Shown here: piece after piece, positions 56,107-64,000 of the stretch | Layout of the letters: the number at the start of each line of letters is the position of its first letter | Position numbering within the stretch: the stretch's first letter is position 1 | Assembly: GCA_019009955.1 (NCBI GenBank) | Contig: CM032232.1 | Span: 57,439,501 to 57,503,500 of the forward strand | Length of the DNA stretch: 64,000 bases | Reading direction: 5' to 3' | Origin: Riptortus pedestris | Lineage: Eukaryota > Arthropoda > Insecta > Hemiptera > Alydidae | Notes under the pieces: generated by a model | Database searches by the model: none | What the model was told of the DNA's origin: nothing | What the model saw: the letters and a program-made list of their open reading frames with translations, nothing else | Made by a program: the position numbers and the translations under genes

Positions 56107-56289
56107 GGTCAATCTGCCCCAACCAGATGCCCTGGAACTATTGTTTTGTTTCTTTTTCACCATTATATAATTAATGCTACTCGCAAACTCCTATAGGTTC
56201 CTTAAATAGACAACTTTCGTGACCAGTAAACGCACAGGGACAACAGACATAAAGCCACAACGAATATCATCATAAATAAAAATAAATAA

Positions 56290-56480
56290 GGCTCGTAATA
56301 GGCTTAATGAGGCTGAAAGAGAGAGTAAGTGGAGAGAGGGGTAGAAGGAGATAGAGAGAGGGACGAGGGTTGATTATGAAGGCAGAGGGAGACTTGACAG
56401 AGAAAATGTGAAGAGAGATAGGAAGATAAAGAGGAGAGAGCCGATAGAAGCGAGAGAGGTAGGTTAGAAGGAGAATGAGT
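56290..56480. repeat. GA-rich (purine) tract
   Basis: Runs of GAGAGA and AGGAG strongly biased to purines on the plus strand. The minus-strand Ser/Leu-rich frames across it are spurious. Confidence 0.7.
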
Positions 56481-56710
56481 GAGAGGACGGTTAGTGGAAG
56501 CAGGTCGCACAGAGGTCCGAAAGGGCGGTTTTTTTCGGCCCGAGGATGCAGGGGGGCTACCTCTGACCATAAATCCACGTAGAAACGTTTATGGTAAATA
56601 AAAATGTTCCTGTGGACAAAGTCACTTTTCACTTCGTTATGGCTAATAAACCTTAGAAAAGACTGGAGTTAAAAGTTAGTTTTCATGAAACAATGTACTG
56701 TTGATCAAAT

Positions 56711-57970
56711 AAAAGGTTCGTCAAGAAGGGGGTGTGTAAACTAAGCAGATTTCCCAAGAGCTGATGATCATAACTCAACATGTATTTTCTCCAACGTAAA
56801 ATGTCCTACGTTTTAATTTAATGAGAGCCGAAAATATTCACAAATCCTTACAGGGGATCAACCTTACAAATGTTGAAAATTAAAATAATACATATAACTT
56901 CGGTAATAATCGAGTTACAGAAGAAACTAACGTTTTTATGTATATTTTAATTTTTTGTGTTTCTCCTTCTCCTGGTTCAATGGAAAGCACAACACCGTAT
57001 TTAAGCTTGAAATAAGACGTGATAAGAGAAGAAATAGTAATGCTTATTGGTAATTTGATGTCAGTAAAACTGAGGCTTTACTGAACGTTGAAGTTAATAT
57101 TAAGGACAGAACAATAATACATAAAACAACAATTGTTAACATGCCTACTGTGTACATCCGGATGCATTTTCTATTTCTACCCTTACAACAATCCTAGTGA
57201 ACATAGATTAAAATGTTAGTTGGATATGAAATTTTGAGTGACTCAAGTATTTGAACTGAAATCAGATGAGTTGAAGTGGGGATTTACAAAAGGCTGAAAC
57301 CGAAAGAAATAAAATAACTCCCTTAATATTTCACTGGAAGGAAACATAAAATGTAGTGTGTAAAATTAAAATTCCAAACATATAATATTTTTCTATCCGA
57401 CTCACTTTAACTGAGATATTTCGTATTTTCTGCACCCATTACCTAATATAATCTTTACTTTTCCATGAAACATTTAAATATCGACTGTAGTGTTCATTAA
57501 ATAAAAATCAATTATAAATAATGATGTCACAATGCATTTGGACGTATCTCACACCATAAAAGTTCAATCGAAATAATATCAGGTATTTAAGCTTCGAATA
57601 AACTGGTTTCACATATATGTATCGCTACTACTGGGGGTTTACTGAAGGGTGAAAACTAAAATATATTAATATTTAGGTTAATATTGAAGGAAGAGAAAAA
57701 AATGTATATAATGACGTATGTAGAAAATAAAATTTCCAATAAGATTGCTTCTATATAATTTTTGATCCTTTGTATAATAACAGAAATATTTCGAATTTCC
57801 AAAATCGCCGCACTAAACTCCTCTCCAACTGGTCAAATATCACCCATTAACGAACTTGATCTTTACTATTACATTTCACCGTTAAATATCGAGTTCTGTA
57901 ACGGTCACCGCGTGCGACCGAGTGTTAACAGTCTTTTCGAAAATTGCCATGTGTACAGCCCTAGTCCGTT
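56711..57970 (-). mobile_element. Family A (HINE-like), long diverged copy
   Basis: Right end GGTTCGTCAAGAAGGGGGTG, TGTAAACTAAGCAGATTTCC. Several blocks in family order follow, including 'gatgagttgaagtgggg' and 'gggggtttactgaagggtg'. It fades at about 57970 near 'cagccctagtccgtttagc'. No (TA)n tract remains. Confidence 0.6.
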
Positions 57971-58139
57971 TAGCAAATAAAAATCTGTAGGATGTGTTAT
58001 GGTCATGATATTCGGTCATTTCCAGGCGCGCACAACTCCTGATGCATTCAAAACTTATATTATTATAAATAGGAAGTGGCGCAGGTATGTGGGAACCCTT
58101 AGGTAGGGAGAAGTAAAAAACTGTGATAGAGTGACACGG

Positions 58140-58290
58140 ACAGGCTGACAGGGAGAGAGAGAGAGAAGGGGGCGGGGCTAAGACTGATGAAGAAGAAAGG
58201 AGCTGGAGTTATGATGGGCTGGAATGAGGGATAGGGCTGGAGAAGGGTGATGATGATGATGATGCAGGGTCAAGGTAGGTCCAGCCCTTC
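58140..58290 (+). promoter_or_regulatory. GC-box and GA-rich segment with a possible first exon
   Basis: A GAGAGA run is followed by GGGGGCGGGGC (Sp1-type GC box) at about 58168-58178. Some 75 bp on, a run of ATG triplets (from about 58249) is followed by a donor-like TCAAG|GTAGGT at about 58276. This is a motif combination only and no protein is implied. Confidence 0.2.
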
Positions 58291-58299
58291 CAGGTCGTT

Positions 58300-58920
58300 C
58301 ACCCCCCCCCATCATCTAGGCTTTATCTAGGTCCCACTAGCCTCCATTTCTATAGCTTCAGGTCTTTTTATTTTAGAACCTTTAGCTCTAGCCCTGACTA
58401 GCCAAACCTTCCTTTAATCTTCCCTCCCTCCCTGCTCAATCTCCTTCTCATTAACTACCTAAGGCTTCAACCATATTTAAAATATTATTCATATAATTCC
58501 TCTTAATTAAAGAATTTCATTATTGCAACGGACTATTTAATTCTACCTCTATTCTACTGAATAGAGCTAAAGCCCCTCGTACAAGTCTCTTTTACAAATC
58601 TGAAGATGGCAGCAGGTTGTGAAATCATCATTGGGTGAAGCTTTATAGATATGCTGAAGATTTACCAGGTTGTGCATAAGAAGTCTTCATAAAATTATTA
58701 TTGCATTATATGATTGTCCATGTAAAAGTGCGTTATTTTTAGTTTTTCCATCTAGAGAGCGGGAGAAAATATACCCGCTACACATACAGCTGTTTAAAGA
58801 GTTCTTGCAAGAACTTTATTACACTTCACATCTTGATCTTCAAGCAAAAGGCTTTTCCCAAATATACAACGTATATGTCCACAAATAAAAGGCCTGTAGT
58901 AGAACTCTCAGGACAGAGAA
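58300..58920. other. Unassigned
   Basis: A CTGAAGATGGC..GTGAAAT string at 58600-58625 resembles the hammerhead-like motif seen elsewhere but lacks a convincing stem. Confidence 0.4.
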
Positions 58921-58921
58921 T

Positions 58922-59058
58922 AAAAAAGTCCGTCACGCAGGGGCTGCGTAAACTAAAAAAACACATATATCACAACAATTGTAGAAAATTATTTGCAATG
59001 AGATTGGTTGTTAAATAACAGAGTTATTACGAAATTTTGACCCCCTCCCTCCGCTTCC
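58922..59058 (-). mobile_element. Family A right end plus internal block
   Basis: AAAAAAGTCCGTCACGCAGG, GGCTGCGTAAACTAA, then directly an internal block 'gtagaaaattatttgcaatg', so an internal deletion is likely. It ends 2 bp before an oppositely oriented full copy. Confidence 0.65.
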
Positions 59059-59060
59059 TA

Positions 59061-59197
59061 TTTTAGCAGATTTCCCTTAGGGGAAATCAGCTATTGAGGT
59101 CGTACTCATGACGGAATTTTTGAAATTTTTCTTCAAATGTCCAGCGATCCTACATAGTAAATGACGAAAATGACGTCTGTTCAAAATTGTATATACG

Positions 59198-59261
<64 letters not shown>

Positions 59262-59705
59262 TTGACTGTTACCGCTCTAGCGGTCGCAATTTTTGTTTGA
59301 AAGTTACCAAACTCGATATTTAGTCGTTTTATGTAAAAAGAAAGATCAATTTTGTTAACGGTTAAAATCGGACCATTGGGAGGGGGGGGTTTAGAGGGGA
59401 GGATTTTCGTAAATTCGAAATATCTCCGTTACTATACGTCGGATCGAAAAATTGTACAGAATCAATCTTATTACAAATTAAATTTATTATAAATATTGTT
59501 ATATACAGTTATTCTCTAGCTTGAATATTAACCGAGATATTTGCATTTTTATTTAATCTGAGCGGCTAACGGACGAAGTGACTTTCCCGCCAAAAGCTAG
59601 TTCGGCCGTTTCATTAACTGCTCGGCTCTCTTGAAATTTCTCTATTGTAAAACTTCACGTGGGAAATCTGCTTAGTTTGCGCAGCCCCTGCGTGACGGAC
59701 TTTTT
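59061..59705 (+). mobile_element. Family A (HINE-like), reference full-length copy
   Basis: Left end TTTTAGCAGATTTCCCTTAG with inverted GGGGAAATCAGCT, then 'gaggtcgtactcatgacgg'. (TA)n lies at about 59199-59257, then 'accgctctagcggtcgcaat', 'gggaggggggggtttagag' and 'tccgttactatacgtcgg'. Right end CACGTGGGAAATCTGCTTAG, GCGCAGCCCCTGCGTGACGG, ACTTTTT. The 12-bp inverted motif AGCAGATTTCCC sits 4 bp from the left end but about 33 bp from the right end, the offset arrangement of Helentron-type elements. It has no coding capacity. Confidence 0.8.
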
Positions 59706-59709
59706 ACAT

Positions 59710-60370
59710 ATTCATATAAGTGCAATTTTCACTTTGAGCACCTGAACCATTAATCATCTCATTTCCAGGTCAAATTTAAAATCCAGTTTATATAGGTTTC
59801 ATATTACATAACTGTAGAAAAAATATTATATGATGGAATGTCATGGTTAATATGAGAATAGGTGGTGGAAGACCTGTGGTGTTTGTTGATGATCATGTTC
59901 CTTATTAACATTTGTTACAGTAATATTAGAAGGTTATCTCAGTTTTACGCTTGAATGTTACTAACAAAACTAAAATAGCAATCTCTTACTACCTGATTTC
60001 TGAAGTTAAGTAGATCTGAGATCCAGGGGTAATTAGAACAGTAACGAAAGTTTATTGAATGAAAAAGATTTTTATAATAATCAGATGTTGTATTCTGTTC
60101 TTCAAGGGCAACTCTGTTAAGCTGGATACCATATTTTTGTATGGAGATATGAAGTAACTTATGTTTTTTTACTGTAGATTCTACCTACTTTATTTTATGC
60201 TTTATAGTTCTTTAATTTGTATATTTACATAGAACAACGTTAAGTAGAAGTTGTATATTGTGTGTGGTATAGGTGGTGTGGTATCTAGATTGTGAGGCTG
60301 GAGGGAGATTTAGAGGCGGTGGAGGGGGGGGGGGGTAGAAGGGCCTCAAGGACGACAACTCCTGCCTCAC
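59710..60370. other. Unassigned
   Basis: No repeat family or gene recognised, apart from a G-run at 60323-60335. Confidence 0.45.
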
Positions 60371-60375
60371 ACACA

Positions 60376-61160
60376 CCAGCTCTCTCTCCTTCAAGTTCAA
60401 TTCTCTTCCATCCCGACTCATACTAACTGCTCCAGCTATACATCGAGTCTCCTATATATCGATGGAGTAGAGGGATATGCTCTGGAAACGGCTAAAATGG
60501 AGAGGTTCCAAAATGAACCTCACTGATCAAGTTAGGATCACCTCCGTTGTTCGACAAAAACCCTCAGAAGAAAAACATTTGTGTTTCAGAAACACCTCTC
60601 TATCATTCTCTCTCCTTCAAGCTCTTCTCTTCCATACCGACTCTTAATAACTGCTTCATCTCCAGCCATCCACCCAACCTCCGATATATCAGAGTAGAGG
60701 GATATGTTGTGGAAATGGCTACAATAGCCTCTAGTAAAAAGGAGGTAATAGCTACTTTGGAAAGATTTCAAAATCAACCTCTCCGATCAAGTTAGGAAAA
60801 CTTCTGTGGCTCTTCAGAAAGCCATGCGGAAAAAGAATTGGTGTTTCAGAGACACCTCTCTCTTTCCTTCAAGTTCAATTCCTTCTCTAAAAAATCAACG
60901 ATTATTCCAGTGCACATTCATTCATTAAACCTTACGAACGAAAGGTTGTAACTGAGGGGGTACTTGCGGAGGCTGGGCTACTGATTTCAAGGATCCACAG
61001 TAAGAACCCCAAGGAATGCTTCATTTTCGAGGCAGAGACTCCATCTCCTTCAATAGCAAGGGTGCGGAGATTCAATTGGGCACATTCTTGAAGTTAGGAA
61101 CTACCTCGTCGATTTTGAGAAACATTGGAATTTCTGGTACATCTCTCTCTCCCTCCCTGT
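60376..61160. repeat. Direct repeats of roughly 250 bp, about three units
   Basis: 'ctctccttcaagttcaattc', 'ccgactca', 'gagtagagggatatg', 'ggaaacggct/ggaaatggct', 'gatcaagttagga' and 'tgtttcaga.acacctctct' occur in the same order at 60376-60600, 60605-60870 and, partly, 60870-61160. Short open frames in each unit differ and are not supported as genes. Confidence 0.6.
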
Positions 61161-61230
61161 CTCCCCCCCCCCCTATCCGTTCCCCTCTATCTTCTCCCTC
61201 ACTCCCTCTCTCTCAAATATTTAAGTAGGA

Positions 61231-61281
61231 GTGTGTGTGTGTATGCGCGCGCGTGTGTTTATTTGTGTGTGTGTGTGTGTG
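61231..61281. repeat. (GT)n / (GC)n microsatellite
   Basis: GT runs interrupted by a GCGCGC tract. A pyrimidine-rich 'gactttttacag' follows. Confidence 0.9.
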
Positions 61282-61639
61282 ACTTTTTACAGGTCTACAG
61301 CGACAATGAACAGCAGGCTCTCACAGTATGTATAGATCATTGGTACAGATATTGCACTATTCGTAGGTGTTCCATCCTTGGTGGAAGAGTTTTACGAGCA
61401 GAGCTAAATATAGGGTGTCAGTTCTATAAGATTAACAAAGTGTAAGCAAATTAGAACCAGAGATAGGCCAGATAGATAGGTCCTGTCGACTTGGGGAATA
61501 GCTACGGAGAGTGTTACGACATTTGAAACCCCGATTGATCCTAGATGGGCGATGCTAAGATCGGAAAAAGCTCTCCGCTTTAAGGGTAGCTCTAAGAAAG
61601 CAAATATACAGAATGGACAACAGACTGACAGCTAAATAT

Positions 61640-61960
61640 GGCAATGAAACTCCCACCAAAGAATACCAGAAGCCCCTCTGGGCTGAGAAGAAAAACCCCA
61701 GAAAAATATTGGAACTGTGAGAGAGCAGCAAGGGAACAAGACAATGTCGAACTGATGGATTTGCATGACGAACCTGATATCATCTGTGCTAATATGAAAG
61801 ACGGATTGGGCTGGTTAGCGCAAGTGGAAAGGATGGAGCCCTGCAGGTACCCAGGTAGAGCAGCACAGGCAGAGGTGACTGAATGACGTAAGGGAGAACT
61901 TGTAGTGCCTGGGCTGGGGAATTGGAGGATCTCTGGTGCAGTGCCAAGCAAACGTTTTAA
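61640..61960 (+). pseudogene. Possible reverse transcriptase C-terminal relic (different family)
   Basis: The frame from 61638 ends GLGWLAQVERMEPCRYPGRA plus AQAEVTE. It resembles the 'LRWxGHVxRMxxxRxPxRxLxAxP' motif near the C-terminus of many non-LTR reverse transcriptases. The upstream residues are unlike the family and no polymerase core is present. The resemblance is short, so this is tentative. Confidence 0.35.
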
Positions 61961-62429
61961 AGATAGGGGGCAGAAGCTTAGTTCATACGAAAACTGTTCG
62001 TCTAGTTACTGACTACCAATGGAAATTAAGGCATTGCACAGGTGGAATGAACTCCAGCTGCTCCTACTGTAGGACTAGAACGCTTTGGGATTTCATTTGC
62101 TTTTTTAATTAAATACACTCTCTTTTTTTTACATGTTTGTGTCATCATCGACTTATGCACTTCCTGTTTTATTTATTAACTTAATATTTTTTATTTGTAG
62201 ATTATATATATATTGTTGTTCCTAAATTATTGTTACGTTATCAGTTATACATTAGTGCTTCTTTGTTCTTAGTTTTACTCCCCTTCCCCCAATATTATTG
62301 TTCAATTGTTGTTGTGCATGCAATTTTGTTTTTGTAATAAGCCATATCGCCTCGTAGTTAATGCTCTAAATATATTATGGGCTTTGGGAGTAGTTATTTG
62401 GTTATAGCCTAATTAGATATATTAGTGAC

Positions 62430-62606
62430 TATTAATCTCATGTGGTAAATCTAGAGCCGTGAGTTTGATTCTCATCTGGGCAATAGGAATATATTTAGTG
62501 ACGAACGTATTCAATAAAATCCTTGGCCCTTTGGCTAGAACCGTGTGGTAACCTATAGGTATCTCGTCCCAATTACCCTTATTAGCTGAAAGTAGACGTT
62601 AATAAA
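62430..62606 (+). repeat. tRNA-derived SINE
   Basis: 'ttaatctcatgtggtaaat', B-box GAGTTTGATTCTC, 'gggcaataggaatatattta', 'gacgaacg', 'ggtaacctataggta' and the end 'gacgttaataaata'. Confidence 0.75.
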
Positions 62607-62617
62607 TAACACTTTTT

Positions 62618-62668
62618 TTTAATCCTGGCTAGAAACTTGTGGTAAACTATGAGTAACACGTCCCATAT
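62618..62668 (+). repeat. SINE body fragment
   Basis: 'cctggctagaaacttgtgg' and 'gagtaacacgtcccata' repeat the body of the copy just upstream. Confidence 0.6.
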
Positions 62669-62669
62669 A

Positions 62670-63370
62670 TTTTTTAAATGCAGGCCCATTTTTTATATTA
62701 TTTCTGAGAATACATTCCTAGAAATATTGAATAAGAGAATATATTCTTGTTTTTTTTCAAGAGTTTTGTTTAATGACGACTGCGACATTATCTAGCAACT
62801 ATGTCCCTTGTTCTGGGTGGGTTCAATAAAATTTGAGCTTTTATAGATGTCACATTTCAAAGATAAGGACAATGGCATCTATGATATTAGAGGGGCAGAA
62901 AAAATTCTCTGATATTCATTTATTCGTCCTTATTTTTATTAAATTAGATTACAGCAACAGTAAGTGAAAGAATATAATACTATTTAATTATTAAATATGT
63001 CATATATATGACCAAAGATGAATATCCTTGAATATATTACTGTTTTAAAGTAATTTCGTTCATTGTTATGTCCCTAGGTCAGCCTCAAAGTTAATGGAGT
63101 ATCCATGTTTGTTCACAAGTTGGCTGCTTGCCTTCTTGTCTTCCGTGAATTTCTACAGATTTGGCAATGGTTTACTTCAATGTAGTATCCTTCACATTTA
63201 ATCCACTCCGAGGTAAATACCTTGAAAATAACTGTGCTCAGTATAATTTTAAAGATTGATTCAGCCATTCTGCTGTAGAAGCCAGTAATTCAATTTTGTG
63301 AAGAAAATAAGGTATTTGGCAATTTTCATCAAGGGAAATTATATACTGGGAAATGAGGGAAACTTTTTTA
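62670..63370. other. No recognisable feature
   Basis: Unassigned AT-rich sequence. Confidence 0.5.
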
Positions 63371-63371
63371 T

Positions 63372-63379
63372 AAACTATC

Positions 63380-63412
<33 letters not shown>

Positions 63413-64000
63413 GTAACCTCTGTCTGTACATTGATTTTTTTTCGCGAAATTTCACGATAACTTTTCGTTTCACATGTCATAGACACCATATCTGCATTTT
63501 GTTTCTTTCGTGTATGTTTGTTTGTTTGTTTGTTACCTTTTCGCGCATAAACAGCTGAACCGAATTTTATGAAACTTGGTATGTATATTACTACTAAGCA
63601 AACTTAGACTTTAGGCTATATTAATTTTATCTGAGGCGAACAGGAGTGGGGGTTATAAGGGAAGCCTGAAATTAAAAATAGCGATATTTCGTTTTCTATT
63701 GGTTTTTCGGCAAATATGCACATAACAAAAGTTGTTTATTTTGTTATTTAGAGTAACTTTTGTTATATAAACTTTTGTCGTATACCGAAGTTTAAAAGCG
63801 TTATACGCTAAAAATTATAGCGGGAGTCAACAATATTATTTGCCAAAAAAGACTCAACCGAACTAAATAAAACTCGGTATGTCTATTAGCAGTAAAGCCT
63901 TCATTATAATAAGCCATACCAACATTTCTATGGACGGGCAGGAGTGGGGGTTATAAGGGAAGCCTGAAATTAAAAATAGCGATATTTCGTTTCCTATTGG
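63372..64000 (-). mobile_element. Family B, 3' part, running off the window end
   Basis: After a (TA)n run (63382-63408) it reads, inverted relative to 36193-36958, 'gtaacctctgtctgtacatt', TTTG repeats, 'ttcgcgcataaacagctgaa', 'gggggttataagggaagcc' and AACAAAAGTTGTTTATTTTG. The unit with 'ataagggaagcctgaaatta' occurs twice (63654 and 63953). The element continues beyond the window. Confidence 0.7.

Noticed and set aside
60547..60795. 82-codon frame with plausible-looking residues
   Set aside because: It sits in a repeat of about 250 bp, the neighbouring unit breaks the frame, and no homology is evident.

Overview
This window is a eukaryotic, AT-rich, repeat-dominated stretch with no complete host gene that I can support. 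I see no operons, bacterial-style gene packing, rRNA, tRNA genes or CRISPR arrays. Long (TA)n, (CT)n and (CA)n microsatellites, a tRNA-derived SINE, hAT, Merlin and Tc1/mariner DNA transposons, a gypsy-like LTR/gag fragment, non-LTR reverse-transcriptase tails and satellites point to an invertebrate animal. The base composition and repeat style would fit an arthropod such as a parasitic copepod, but that is an inference and I cannot name the species.

The dominant component is one dispersed family, called family A here, with about 35 full or partial copies on both strands. A full copy runs from a short palindromic left end (TTTTAGCAGATTTCCC..) through a central (TA)n tract and blocks of conserved sequence. 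It ends in the inverted motif GGGAAATCTGCT, a small ACGCAG/CTGCGT hairpin and a T-rich terminus. This offset inverted-repeat, terminal-hairpin and internal-microsatellite layout matches non-autonomous Helentron elements (HINE/DINE-1-like). Other families are B (a repeat with an arthropod-type GGTTCAGCCGTTT motif, an ACAAAAGTT/AACTTTTGT inverted repeat and internal units of roughly 290 bp), C (four copies) and D (carries a hammerhead-like CTGATGA..GAAA motif).

Layout: 1-5.9 kb holds family C, a SINE, a higher-order 30-bp minisatellite (2587-3430) and TA tracts. 5.9-7.1 kb is an 84-bp satellite. 8-12.1 kb is family A, including one copy nested in another. 12.3-12.8 kb is a GC-rich promoter-like island. 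13-17.4 kb holds SINEs, family C and a reverse-transcriptase relic. 17.4-21 kb is mostly featureless. 21.06-21.3 kb is a GC-rich island with a possible first coding exon on the minus strand. 21.4-33.9 kb is family A, a mariner relic and a 240-bp fold-back palindrome. 34-35.1 kb is a GT-rich minisatellite. 36-38.6 kb is a chain of A, B, LTR/gag and A segments. 42.6-44.2 kb is a hAT relic containing a nested Merlin transposon. 45-52 kb is more A and B with a SINE that has a perfect 13-bp target duplication. 52-55.6 kb holds diverged direct repeats and a 21-bp minisatellite. 56.7-64 kb is A, direct repeats, another reverse-transcriptase-like relic, SINEs and B.

The long open frames are explained by mobile elements or low-complexity DNA. 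The only recognisable protein-coding remnants are the Merlin transposase (split by one stop), a hAT C-terminal fragment, a mariner C-terminal fragment, an LTR-element Gag N-terminus and reverse-transcriptase tails. The window looks like intergenic or intronic DNA with two or three possible promoter/first-exon islands.
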